From: Zea mays
Lineage: Eukaryota; Streptophyta; Magnoliopsida; Poales; Poaceae
DNA length: 64,000 nucleotides
NCBI RefSeq assembly: GCF_902167145.1
Contig: NC_050096.1
Location: 265,630,622-265,694,621 of the forward strand
Direction of reading: 5' to 3'
How positions within the stretch are numbered: position 1 is the first letter of the stretch; each line of letters opens with the position of its first letter. The notes under the pieces are model-generated. The model ran no database searches. It had not been told where the DNA came from and worked only from the letters and a program-made list of their open reading frames with translations. Shown here piece by piece: positions 21,958-33,492 of this stretch. Position numbers and translations under genes: made by a program.

Positions 21958-22944
21958 TGCCTGTACCACAAGGACATGCGCCACACCCTGCGGAACTGCA
22001 GAGACTTCAAGCACTCCATCGGACATGGCCGACCCTTCCAACCTCTACCTCCTCCTCTGCCGCAGGGAGGACCAGAAGAACCACGACAACCCCAGCAGCA
22101 GGAGGAGGGGGAAGGAGGAGCCTTCCCACGCGTTGACAGGGAGGTCAACGTCATCTTCGGCGGACACGGATCGCAGGAGAACAGAAGACAACAAAAGCTC
22201 AATGATCGCCAGATATTGGTGGCGACCACCGGTCCTCCCGCTCCGTACCGGTGGTCGGAGCACCCGATTACCTTCACTCGGGCAGATCAATGGCTCAACT
22301 TCGACCACCCAGGCAAATACCCGCTCCTCGTCGATCCGGTGATCCAAGAGAGCAGGGTGAAGAAGGTGTTAGTGGACGGGGGGAGCAGCATCAACGTCAC
22401 CTTCCCTCGGACACTCCAAGGCTTGGGAGTTCACCTCAAAGAGCTCCGCGAGTCAGACACACCTTTCTTTGGCATCGTGCCGACTGAAGGGGAATACCCG
22501 CTGGGCCACATCTACATGCCCGTCACCTTCGGAACTCCGGAGAACTACAGAACCGAGTTCCTAAGGTTCGAGGTGGCAAACTTCGACTGCGGGTACAACG
22601 CCATCATCGGGAGGCCGGGACTGGCGAACTTCATGGCCATCCCGCATTACACGTACATGATATTGAAGATGCCAGGACCACAAGGAATCATAACTGTGCG
22701 CGCTGACTTCCAAGGCGCCGCAGAATGTTTCCGAGTGGCCATCCAAGCGGCCCTCACCACCAAACCGCCCGCGACTTCTTCGGCGCAGGCGAACTCTAAG
22801 CCTGAGGAAGACTTTACAGCACCGGCGAACGAAGCTCAAGCCGCGACCTCTATGCGGCCGACTGAAGAAACTAAAAGGATCAACCTGGGGTTTGCTGATG
22901 AACGCAAGACTGCCATCATCAGCTCTAGCCTGGACGATAAATAG
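21958..22944 (+). pseudogene. Aspartic protease region of TE-C
   Basis: Same frame as the end of gag. The active-site block is VKKVLVDGGSSINVTF, the same D-G-G form as TE-D, followed by YNAIIGRPGLANFMAIPHY, the second conserved loop. It closes at TAG 22942-22944 before EGALARFLQDN, likely CAG to TAG. It would process Gag-Pol in the particle. Confidence 0.8.
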
Positions 22945-25900
22945 GAAGGCGCGCTCGCCCGGTTTCTGCAAGACAACCGAGACGTATTCGCATGGCAACC
23001 TGCGGATATGCCGGGAGTCCCGAGAGAACTGGCCGAGCACAAACTGAAGGTCTACCCCCAGGCAAGGCCGATCCGGCAAAAACTACGTCGCTTCACGCCC
23101 AACAAAAGAGAGGCCATTCGCGCTGAGTTGGCTCGCTTGGTCGCGGCTGGGTTTATTAGAGAGGTGTTACACCCCGAGTGGTTAGCCAACCCTGTTCTTG
23201 TACTCAAAAAGAATAAAGTGGATTGGCGCATGTGCGTCGACTATACAGATCTCAACAAACATTGTCCAAAGGATCCCTTCGGGCTCCCTAGGATAGATCA
23301 GGTGGTAGACTCCACCGCAGGATGTTCTGTGCTGTCTTTTCTGGATTGCTATTCCAGATATCATCAGATCAGTTTGGCAAAGGAAGACGAGGAAAAAACA
23401 GCGTTCATCACTCCATTCGGTGCTTTCTGCTATACCTCCATTCCGTTTGGCCTCAAAAACGCTGCAGCGACTTATCAGAGAGCCATTCAAACATGCTTAG
23501 CCGATCACTGGGGCAGGCGTGTGGAAGCCTACGTGGATGACGTGGTAATCAAAACAGAGAACTCGGAAAACTTCATCGAAGACTTACAGCTGGTTTTCAA
23601 CATTCTACGGCGATATCGATGGAAGCTTAATCCCGAAAAATGTGTCTTTGGGGTACCAACAGGGAAGCTACTCGGATTTATTGTCAGCCACCGGGGAATT
23701 GAAGCTAATCCGGATAAGATTGAAGCTATCATGAAAATGGAAGCTCCACGATCACAAAAGAAGGTTCAGCGACTTACCGGATGTATGGCAGCCCTGAGCA
23801 GATTTATATCCAGGCTGGGAGAAAAAGGTTTACCATTTTACAAACTACTCAAGAAGGTGGACAAGTTTCAGTGGACTTCAGAAGCACAGGAAGCCCTAGA
23901 TGCACTGAAGAAATTCTTGACGACCCCACCAGTACTGAAACCACCGCGGCGAGCCACATCAACTCAACCAGCTGAAGACCTGCTGTTGTATATCTCTTGC
24001 ACGACTCACGTGGTAAGCACCGCGTTGGTAGTCGAGCGAGAAGAAGAAGGACATACCTACCCAGTGCAGCATCCTGTTTATTTCATCAGTGAAGTTCTGG
24101 GTCCCTCGAAGAAAAAGTATCCTCAAGTTCAAAAGCTATTATACGCAGTACTTCTAACTGCCCGCAAGCTACGTCACTACTTTGATGACCACAAAGTCAT
24201 AGTAGTCACTGGTTTTCCGATAGGGGATATTCTTCATAACAAGGAAGCCATTGGCAGAATAGCCAAGTGGGCCTGCGAGCTGGGATCTCATGACATCGAA
24301 TTTCGACCTTGCACTGCCATCAAAACTCAAGCATTGGTTGACTTCGTATTAGAATGGACTGAGCAACAAGTACCAGAGAACCCAGAAACTGCAGAAATAT
24401 GGCAGATGTATTTTGATGGCTCGCTGAAGCTGCAGGGAGCAGGCGTGGGAATTCTCTTCATCGCACCTGGAGGCGAGCACCTCAAATATGCCCTCCAGTT
24501 GCTATTTCCAGCCTCTAACAATGCAGCCGAGTATGAAGCTCTGGTCCATGGATTGAACATCGCTATATCATTGGGCATCAAGAGATTGATGGTATATGGA
24601 GATTCTTTGGTAGTCATAAGCCAGATAAACAAAGAATGGGACTGTTCGAGTGATTCAATGGGAAAATACTGCATCGCCGTCCGAAAACTAGAGGATAAAT
24701 TTGAAGGCCTGGAATTTCATCATGTAGAAAGAAATCGAAACACAACAGCCGATGTATTGTCCAAGCTAGGATCCAGTCGAACTCAGGTCCCACCCGGAGT
24801 CTTCGTACAAGAAATACCACAACCAAGCATCTCAATGGATCAGGCAGAAGAGTGTAATATCATGAATCAACCAGAGTCAAGCTCTGATGACTGGAGAAGG
24901 CCGATCATCAGATATATAAAGAATGAAGAGGAGCCAGACGATAAAAATGCAGCCGAGCGTATCGCCAGACAGTCGGCTCACTACACACTCATTGGGGAGA
25001 CACTATACAGAAGGGGCGCATCAGGCATCTTTATGAAATGCATTCTATCGTCTACTGGGAAGCAACTTTTGGAGGAGGTTCATGCTGGACAATGTGGGAT
25101 ACACGCAGCGTCCAAGACACTAGTCGGGAAGGTCTTCAGGTCAGGATTCTATTGGCCAACAGCAAAAGGTGATGCCGCCGAGCTAGTTCAGAGGTGCGAA
25201 GCTTGCCAGTACTTGTCGAAACAACAACATCTACCAGCACATCAACTACAGACCATACCGGTGACTTGGCCCTTTGCATGCTGGGGGCTAGATATGATTG
25301 GACCTTTCAAGAAAGCTCAAGGAGGATACACTCACGTATTGGTAGCAATCGACAAATTTACTAAATGGATAGAGTTCAAACCCATCGCTTCTTTAACCTC
25401 AGCTAAAGCCGTGGAATTCATACAAGACATAATATTCAGGTTTGGAATACCGAACAGTATCATAACCGACTTGGGATCCAACTTCACAAGTTCAGAGTTC
25501 TTCGATTTCTACGAGCAAAAAAGCATTCAGATCAAGTATGCTTCGGTAGCACACCTGAGAGCCAACGGGCAGGTTGAGCGAGCTAACGGGATGATATTGG
25601 AGGAACTCAGGAAAAAGGTCTTCGACAAAAATGAGAAGTTCGTAGGAAAGTGGATAAGGGAATTGCCTTACGTCGTTTGGAGCCTAAGAACCCAACCTAG
25701 CCGAGCTCTGCATGGAAACACTCCTTTTTCATGGTCTACGGGTCAGAGGCAGTACTACCTGCTGATCTCAAGTTTGGGGCGCCGAGGTTGATCTTTGAAA
25801 GCATAGCAGAGGCCGAAGCAACTAGGCTGGAAGATGTTGATGTACTCGAAGAAGAGCGGCTAAACGCAGTAATTCAATCGGCACGGTACCAGCAGACCCT

Positions 25901-26133
25901 GAGACGCTATCACGACAAAGCCGTGTGGCAACGATCCTTTTCAGTAGGAGATCTCGTCCTCCGTCGAATTCTAACCGGGGAGGGATGACACAAGTTATCG
26001 CCCTTATGGGAAGGACCATTCATAGTAGCAGAAGTCACTCGGCCGGGATCATATCGTCTCACTCAAATGGACGGCATAGAAATTGGGAACTCTTGGAATA
26101 TAGAACACCTCAGGAAGTTTTATCCCTAGCTGT
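22945..26133 (+). pseudogene. RT, RNase H and integrase of TE-C
   Basis: One long frame 23008-25791 (927 codons). RT: MPGVPRELAEHKL, WRMCVDYTDLNKHCPKD, FLDCYSRYHQIS (first catalytic Asp), YVDDVVIK box. RNase H: MYFDGSLKLQGAG, AEYEALVHGL, YGDSLVV. Integrase: HAGQCGIHAASK and CEACQYLSK of the zinc-binding part, then acidic residues in GLDMIGPF, TDLGSNF (usual TDNG is TDLG) and NGQVERANG. A missing T near 25727 shifts the frame; the integrase tail continues at 25731-25985 (MVYGSEAVLPADL), stops at TGA, and carries on as LSPLWEGPFIVAEV to about 26130. The gene order RT-RNase H-INT defines Ty3/Gypsy. Confidence 0.88.
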
Positions 26134-26243
26134 ATTTCAAAAGCTATCGGGACGACGATGTACTCTGTAAAATGGGAAATATGTCATCAATAAAAAAGGC
26201 TTCAAAGATACTCAGTTTGTTCATTGACTGGCATTCCTACTTA

Positions 26244-27138
26244 ACTCGGGGTGACCACTATGCCCCGCTAACGGAGCAATCGGCTTAAGTCGGCAATGAC
26301 TTAAGGCGGTGCAACATGCTCGCGCTTACTTAACTCGGGGTGACCACTATGCCCTACCTAACGGAGCAATCGGCTTAAGTCGGCAACGACTTATGGCGGT
26401 GCAACATGCTCACGCTTACTAAACTCGGGGTGACCACTATGCCCCGCTAACGGAGCAATCGGCTTAAGTCGGCAACGACTTAAGGCGGTGCAACATGCTC
26501 GCGCTTACTTAACTCGGGGCGACCACTATGGCCTACCTAACGGAGCAATCGGCTTAAGTCGGCAACGACTTAAGGCGGTGCAACATGCTCGTGCTTATTT
26601 AACTCGGGGTGACCACTATGCCCTACCTAACGGAGCAATCGGCTTAAGTCGGCAACGACTTAAGGTGGTGCAACATGCTCACGCTTACTTAACTCGGGGT
26701 GACCACTATGCCCTACCTAACGGAGCAATCGGCTTAAGTCGGCAACGACTTAAGGCGGTGCAACATGCTCACGCTTACTAAACTCGGGGTGACCACTATG
26801 CTCCGCTAACGGAGCAATCGGCTTAAGTCGGCAACGACTTAAGGCGGTGCAACATGCTCGCGCTTACTTAACTCGGGGTGACCACTATGCCCCACTAACG
26901 GAGCAATCGGCTTAAGTCGGCAACGACTTAAGGCGGTGCAACATGCTCGAGCTTACTTAACTCGGGGTGACCACTATGCCCTACCTAACGGAGCAATCGA
27001 CTTAAGTCGGCAACGACTCAAGGCGGTGCAACATGCTCGCGCTTACTTAACTTGGGGTGACCACTATGCCCTACTAACAAAAGCGATCGATTCAAGTCAG
27101 CAACGACTTAAGACGATTTTGCATGCTTACGAATACTC
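26244..27138 (+). repeat. Ten tandem 89-90 bp units, most with a GCAA-capped stem
   Basis: Unit starts at 26244, 26333, 26422, 26511, 26601, 26691, 26781, 26870, 26959 and 27049. Each contains AACTCGGGGTGACCACTATG and the inverted repeat CTTAAGTCG, loop GCAA, CGACTTAAG. The stem is perfect in six of ten. Unit 1 has a G-U pair; units 2, 9 and 10 each carry an arm-base change. The array lies after the integrase end and before the antisense gene stop at 27331. Frames through it (26488-26781, 26936-27166) are repeat artefacts. Confidence 0.92.
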
Positions 27139-28610
27139 ATATAGGGGTGACTTCTATATCCCATAATCAAGTTCCAAAACCATCACATAGCACTTTACTA
27201 CTGCAAAATTACGTATTGTCGAATTCCGAAACAATAAGAGAGTAACAATATCATTCGAATGTTGAACCGGTGTCCTCTAACAAATATTCGATCATGCTAA
27301 CCGCGCGCTCAAAGCACGCAAAATGTTTCTCTATTTTGCAATATCTTTCTCAAGAGCAACCGACGAAGAAGGGCGACTTGAGGAATCAGGAGCAGCGTTC
27401 ACGTCAGCCCTTATATCATCAGGAACAACCACGCCGGGTCTCCTCATCAAGATTCGCCCCGCGCGAATGGCTTTATCCATGGCTCTGTCGCGCTGGGCCC
27501 TCAGAGTAATGGAAGTTTCTTCAGCAACTTTGACGACCAGTTGAGCAGTCTCTAGCTCTTGGGCGATAGATTTTTTGGAAGCACGGAGTTCTTTGATAGC
27601 AGCATCCTTAGCTGATATCAACTGCCGGAGACGGATCACTTCATCTGTAGATTCCTGCAGCTTACAGCGATGATTGTCTAACTCCTCCATGGTGAAGCGA
27701 TGACTCCTCTCTAGGATGGTCAACGAGTTGCTGGAATCACGATACAGTCTGTCAAGATTGTCGCGAGAAGCAACAAGGGCACTTTTTTCTTCCTGCAAAC
27801 AAGAATCAACTCCTTCAAACATCATGCAAGCAATAAGAACACAGCAATACAAGGCACAGTTTCATAAGTCACCTTTTCAGAATCAAGCTGAGTGCGAAGA
27901 GTAGAGTTCAACATCTTAGTGTCATTTAGAGCAGCAGAAACCTGGGCCAGCTCAGTCTGGCTTTGAGAATACTTTTCCTCAAAATCAGAACACCGTTGGA
28001 CCAGTTCAGCCTGACCTTGAGAATGTCTTTCTTCAAGAATGGAAATCTGCCGAGTCATATCTAGCAAGAGACAATCAAGCAATAAGAGTCAAAATGTAAA
28101 ACAGTTCAATGAGGTAGACAAAGAGAAGCAGAAGAGTATTCACCAGCATTCATCGCCTCCAAACCAGAGACACGATGTTGGAGCAGCACCGGATTCCAAC
28201 GTGCCAGAGATGAAGCTCCTTCTGGAACAGAAGCACCTTGCAACCTCAGCTGACTAGCCATTCCGTCCACCAATGCCTGATATGGAGAACATATGAGCAG
28301 GTTGGCAGCAGTTCGTATGGTGTAAAAGTCAGGCCAGAATATACCACAGTACCTGGAGATTGGAGAAGAACGAAGGGACTCCCAAATCGTGAGAAATCAA
28401 TTGACGACCTAGCGTAAGGTCGCCGCCCGAAGCAGCTTGCAATGAACCAGCAGGGACCAACTCGGTACCGTCAACAGAGCCCAAAACTTGGTCAGCAGGA
28501 ACGCTAGCCTCTAAAGCGACTCACTGGCCCAAAGCTTGGGCTACCACCATGCAACCGGAGCGCGGAGAAGATCCTGTGTGAACATCCATGGAAGTACAAG
28601 AGGGAGACCC

Positions 28611-28765
28611 CGCTCGGACACCCTCGGGGGCTGGGCTACAGTTCGCGCTACCCACTTGAGCTGGATCATCTCCGGCAGTACCCTCGGGGGCTGGGCAGTG
28701 GCTTGCGTTTCCCACCCGAGCCGAGTCATCCCCGGCAACATCCTCGGGGGCTGGGCAAGTGTTAG
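28611..28765 (-). repeat. 60-bp coding repeat in the antisense gene
   Basis: Three units of 60 bp, each with CCTCGGGGGCTGGGC on the plus strand. On the gene strand they encode 20-residue repeats starting CPAPEG or CPAPED and containing GDD. The exact multiple of three keeps the frame, consistent with a translated repeat. Confidence 0.8.
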
Positions 28766-29165
28766 TACCATCCTTGAGGACCAAGTTCTCTGCAGTAGCC
28801 GCCTCTAAGGCTGAGGGTCCCTCAATTACTTCCATGGGAGCAAGACGATCCAAGTTAGTCTCCTAACCCTCAAGACCGTGCTCTAAGGTTGATGAGGCGC
28901 GGGATGACCCCAACCCAGCGTCAAGCACATCAGTACAAACCGCCATCGCACCATCATCCACTGGCTCCGATAACAGATCCTCTGGAACCATATCTTCAAG
29001 AGTCTGATCAAAGTTCGCCAGGGACAATTCTTGTAGACCAATGAGGGCAGACAAAGCAGGAGAAGGAACTCCACTACTTTCACCACTGGCGACATATTGC
29101 CGACTGTTCTTTCGAGTCAAAGGGACCTCATCTTCTTCCTCCCTGTCGTTTTCATCGGCAACACA

Positions 29166-29250
29166 GACAACACACCCATTGGGGTCAACAGCAGAAGGAG
29201 CACACCCATTGGGATCAGCAACAGACGGATCACACCCATTGGGGTCAGTG
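29166..29250 (-). repeat. 30-bp coding repeat (DPNGC) in the antisense gene
   Basis: CACCCATTGGG recurs at 29173, 29203 and 29233, exactly 30 bp apart, encoding DPNGC repeats on the minus strand. The same 11-mer also recurs in non-coding parts of TE-A and TE-C (2131, 2248, 2663, 2861, 32903). Confidence 0.8.
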
Positions 29251-30774
29251 ACAGTAAGCTCAGGCATGGGAACTTCTTCAGCAGCAGGAACCGAAGGACC
29301 AACATCCCGATCCAAACTAGATACTCGCCGGAGACGTCTCCTTTTCTTTTTCTGCTCGTCAGCAGGAGGATCAAGCTGATTGGCTCGGGAAGGGCGTCTT
29401 GGGCGAGCATTGGCAGGCTTCTGAATATCCAAGGCTGTATCAGTTTCTGGGGGAGGTGCCACCACCAACGTCCCAGCAGGAGCAGCATCAGAAGAGTCCT
29501 CAGCCAACAAATCAAGCATAGCACTTATTTCTGCGTCACTAGGATCCAAAGGTACCTCAAAGTGGACTTGTCGTTCATCATCAGGAATTCCCCCGAGCGA
29601 GGCAACCAAGGCATTAACTTCTTCAGCAGAGGGTCGCACTCTAAGGCCCAAATTGCCATCAGCAACAGGTGGATTCGAAACAAAATGAGTGAAAGCTTTG
29701 GAAGGAGGCAGGTTCCAGGCCGAGTATGCCACTGGGGCACCAACGTTTGATACCTTGCCTCTAAGGATCATCTCAAGTCGGTTCACCAAGTCTACAGAGG
29801 GAATTCTTTTGTTGGTAACCCGAGTTGAGTCAGCTAGGCCTCGGTACAGATAAGCCGGGTAAGCCCTATCCTTCAACGGCTGAATGTTCTTGAAAACAAA
29901 ATCCGCAACCACAGCCTCTGCAGTCAGACCCCTCTCCTTCAGCAGTCCAACTTCAGCTAGCAGAGCCCCCGCCTCAGTCACCTCCTGATCAGTGGGGGAT
30001 TCGGTCCAACTTGGAGTGCGAACATCCGGCTGTCTTCCCGACCTAGGGGGGAGAGAATTTCCATGATTCTCAACAATAAACCACTCCAAGCGCCATCCTT
30101 TGATACTGTCTTTAAGAGGGATTTCAAGATATTCAGTCTTCCTCCCACGGCGCATCTCTAAACTAGCACCCCCAACCAGCTGATGCTGCCCCCCGGCCAT
30201 CCCAGGGCGACAGTGGTACAAGTATTTCCACAAACCAAAATGTGGCAGCACGCCAAGAAAAGCTTCGCATAAATGAATGTAAATGGAAATTTGCAGAATG
30301 GAATTGGGATTCAGGTGGGTCAAGTTAAGACGATAGAAATCAAGGAGGCCGCGGAAAAAGGGAGAAATGGGGAGTCCGAGACCGCGGAGAAGAAAAGGAA
30401 CATAAATCACGGATTCGTGGGTATCCTCTGTCGGAACAGTGACCCTGTGGCAAATCCGCCAAGAACAAAGCTCCCTCGGGGGAAGGGCCCCGATGGACAC
30501 AAGGTGGAGAAGGTCAGGCTCGGAGACAACAGACATATGGTTACCTGCGAAAGGCAACTGGCTGTTGGGGTCGATTGGAGGAATCACCACGGCGGATGAA
30601 CTCGAGGTTTTCCGCTTGGGCGCCATCTCAATTCTATCGGCGAACAGAGTGGGAGACGAATTGCGAAGAGAATCCGAAGGCAGGAAAGCAAGAACTAGGG
30701 CACGGAAAGCAGAGGCGGCTGAAAGCGCAATACTTATGGGATATTCCCGAGCTAGATATCGTTTCCAAAAGCGC

Positions 30775-31260
30775 CCAGTCAGCACCCGGCAGTTGCTTCC
30801 AAAACACCAGCGTGCCACGTTGTCACTCGGCGGTTACTTCTAAAACCCCGGTGTGCCACATCATCACTCGGCTGTTACCCTCAAAATGGCCGACACGACC
30901 TGTTCTAACTCGGTTGTTATTTCTAAAACACCGATGTTGTCACCAGTCGCTCGGCATTTACCTCTAAAGTGCTGATGATGCCCTCAGTCGCTCGGCGTTT
31001 AACTCTAAAGCGCTGACGATGTCCCCAGTCGCTCGACGGCTATCTCCAAAGCGTCGTCGTTGTCATCCGTCGCTCGGCGGCTATCTCTAAAAAACGCTGG
31101 CAATGTCACAAGACACTCGGTTGTCAGCTCTAAGAGCGCCGACGTGGTCATCAGTCATTCCGACGATGACATAGTTTCGTCATCACTCGGACTCTATTTC
31201 AAATGCGTAAAATATCGACAACAATAGCTCGGCCATCACCTCCAAAGCGGCAATATGATG
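30775..31260 (+). repeat. 41-bp tandem array of TE-C (decayed)
   Basis: Counterpart of 440-1160. Roughly eleven poorly conserved units with the core CGGC(G/A)(T/G)TTA-CCTCTAAA. It lies just upstream (gene sense) of the antisense ATG at 30626. Confidence 0.75.
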
Positions 31261-31494
31261 CCCGAGTTACTTAGTCTCTATTCTGAAGAAATCAACTTCA
31301 CCAAAAAGAGATCAACTTGCTACGAAACAAAACAATGGACACAGGAGGAGGCGAAGTCTTTCTTCATTTAAGGGAAGTAACAGTACTTACAAATCAACTC
31401 ATTACGAGTTGATACTTCCCTACTGCTACTACTACTACTACTTCTACACTACACTATACTACTCTACACTACTAAATACTACTATATTATTTAA

Positions 31495-31941
31495 CTATAC
31501 TATACTAACATCTAAAGACCAGTGGCACCTAGCCACTGGCCCTGTTGCTGCCTTTGCTGCTGCCGCCGCTGTTGCTGCTCCTGCTGCTGCCGCCGTCGCC
31601 ACCCCTGCTGCCGCCGTCACCGTCGTCGCTGATGTCGCCTCCGTCGTCGTCGTCGTCGTCGTTGTCACCTTCGCCGTCCTCCTCGGGCGAGTCCTCCTCG
31701 TCCGAGGAGTACTCCGACTCATCCGAGCCCTCGAGCCCGGAGCGCTCGACAGCCCGGATGTAAGTCCAGACCTCTGCGGCAATCCCCTAAGAGTCGTCCG
31801 AGTCATCGGACGACGCTGGGGGAGAGACGGGAGCCGGAGACCCTCGGACTCAGAGGAGAACTCCTCCTCTGAGTATTCCGAGTCGCCAAAGTCCTCTGAT
31901 GGAGGAGTCGGCTCGCGCTTGCGTTTGTTGTTCTTGCCCAT
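31495..31941 (-). pseudogene. Antisense acidic/basic frame of TE-C, frameshifted
   Basis: ATG at 31941-31939, start MGKNNKRKREPTPPSE, then an acidic stretch, then a shift at a run of C where this copy has one base fewer than TE-A. The conserved block EVWTYIRAVERSGLEG and the Asp-rich tail lie in another frame, which also carries TAG at 31789-31787 (CAG in TE-A). It may be a separate small gene or an upstream exon of the gene at 27331-30626. No splice link is proven. Confidence 0.5.
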
Positions 31942-32020
31942 GGCGGAAATGCAAGGAGAGGAAGAAAGCAAGCAGCGGAGAATAGCAAGAGATGTGAAAA
32001 AACCAGAGAGGCAAAGGCAC

Positions 32021-32028
32021 TATTTATA
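32021..32028 (-). promoter_or_regulatory. TATA box for the antisense unit of TE-C
   Basis: TATAAATA on the minus strand, about 80 bp upstream of the ATG at 31941, matching 2003-2010 in TE-A. Confidence 0.5.
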
Positions 32029-32672
32029 GAAGAAGAAGGCAACCGCTCACCTCCAACCACGGTCACTGAACAGTCGCGAAGCATTCAATACACACTTCAA
32101 CCCGTCTAAAGACACGTCAGGCAGCTGACGCCGTTTCACGCAACGCAACACCTATTGGGACTCCAGTCAACAACGCAGATGATATGATTACACCCGCCGT
32201 CTCATCACATTACTACTCAGAAACAGCCGGCTAAAACACTCAGCATACCAAGCCGTCCCTTGCCCACACCCATTGGGGGGGACGCCCAGGAATTATCAGT
32301 ATATTTTTCAAAACTGTCACATCCGTGCAAGGCATGCAATGAATACCTCAAGACAAAAATGAGATATCAGTAAGGATCAGAGGAAAGCCAAATATAGCCG
32401 GTGAAGTACAAAATCTGACCGACAGAAGCGACGTGAAGACTAGCCAGGGAACGTCCATCAAATGTCCAATTAGTCACAGAGCAAATAAATTGCACCACCT
32501 AGCAAGATATGGGCGGATCACGAACTCGGCTGCAAAAGACAAAATACATGCTGACCTCTGAAGCATAATATTGATGACATAATGCTGACCTCTAAAGCAT
32601 AATGTGGATGACATAATGCCGACTTCAAAGGCAGAAAAGATAACCCTCAGCAAAAAGACACGAAAGGAAGAC

Positions 32673-32935
32673 CTTCGAGTGGATTATCCTCAAAAATCCA
32701 CTCGAAGCTCGGGGGCTACACCCATTGGGTGCACCGGATGAACCACCATTTCAAGAGAAGACAACACCAACTTCTAAGGCATAAGGCAAGATTGAAGACA
32801 AAATTGATCCTCAACCAAAGTACAAGTGGAAAATAAAAATAATTTCTGATGAAGACCTTCGAGTGGATTATTTTCCAAAATCCACTCGAAGCTCGGGGGC
32901 TACACCCATTGGGTGCACCTCCGGTGCACCCAATG
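32673..32935 (+). other. Two hairpin plus polypurine-like modules of TE-C
   Basis: Module 1: CTTCGAGTGGAT (32673-32684) with ATCCACTCGAAG (32696-32707), then GCTCGGGGGCT; its second hairpin is truncated. Module 2: the same stem at 32857-32868 and 32880-32891, then GCTCGGGGGCT and the perfect 13-bp repeat CATTGGGTGCACC / GGTGCACCCAATG with loop TCC (32907-32935). Confidence 0.75.
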
Positions 32936-33132
32936 AAGTCCAGGGTCCTACAATAAGAAATGCCGACCTCTAAGGCACAAGCATGAAACAAGGCACCAGT
33001 TACGAGTGATCTAAGCAGAAGGAGACAGTAAAAAATCATTTTTATCGGACTGCTTGGAAAGCATCTCTTATCATAAACAAAGACCGCAAGCTGGACCCAG
33101 GATCTTTGGGCTGATTATCTTAAAATCAGCCC

Positions 33133-33146
33133 GAAGATCGGGGGCT
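33133..33146 (+). promoter_or_regulatory. Polypurine tract of TE-C
   Basis: GAAGATCGGGGGCT adjoins the 3' LTR. The modules upstream each carry a near copy of this tract. Confidence 0.75.
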
Positions 33147-33492
33147 TGTGAGGGACAGATATCCCCCGGGTCCACTGGAAGGATAAAAGACCTCACGAAA
33201 GGCCCAAGAGCCCAACAAATCGTGAGGTCACTCCTTCATGGGCCTGGGAGAAACGACTAGTGAAGCAGATCGACATAAGGCCGGGTGGGCGCGAACTCGG
33301 ACGGCCCCACAGCGTTGAGCAAGCGACCGCAACAGAAGATCCGACTTTCCCACGCTGGAGCCCTGAACGACGTAACCAGGCGAGGATAAGTCGGCAGAAT
33401 CATAGGAAGATAGACAAAAACGGTTCACTATCTTTTAGGTGCATATCCACATGTATTGCCTCACGGTCGGATATATAAGGCCTAGGGGGCAC
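33147..33492 (+). repeat. 3' LTR of TE-C, left part
   Basis: First 346 bp of the LTR, broken at CCTAGGGGGCAC by TE-F. GGCAC at 33488-33492 is repeated at 52367-52371. The LTR resumes at 52372. Confidence 0.92.

Larger units (their letters stand above)
27331..30626 (-). pseudogene. Four-exon antisense gene of TE-C (gypsy-type transposon domain plus coiled coil)
   Basis: ATG at 30626-30624 (MAPKRKTSSSS). Predicted exons: 30626-28353, 28276-28144, 28060-27873, 27792-27331. Introns of 76, 83 and 80 bp all have GT-AG ends and join three frames in phase (0, 1, 0), giving 1019 codons including the final stop. Domain order: PF04195-like core at about residues 40-250 (GLGLPISPFFRGLLDF, IYIHLCEAFLGVLPHFGLW), an acidic/basic middle (KKKRRRLRRVSSLD), three DPNGC repeats, three 20-residue CPAPEG repeats, and a long C-terminal coiled coil (exons 3-4). 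Two in-frame stops, TAG 28865-28863 and TGA 28523-28521, break this copy; both fit single C-to-T changes. It runs opposite to gag-pol. Function unknown; related antisense genes occur in Tat-lineage elements. Confidence 0.72.

Noticed and set aside
26244..27138. CRISPR-like array
   Set aside because: The repeats are contiguous with no unique spacers, and the context is a plant retrotransposon.
26488..27166. Plus-strand ORFs of 97 and 76 aa with repeats such as RAYLTRGDHYALPNGAIGLS
   Set aside because: They are translations of the 89-90 bp tandem array. Unit length is not a fixed multiple of three, so the frame breaks.
33054..33478. Short ORFs in the TE-C 3' LTR
   Set aside because: They lie in LTR sequence and are not conserved as protein in the other LTRs.
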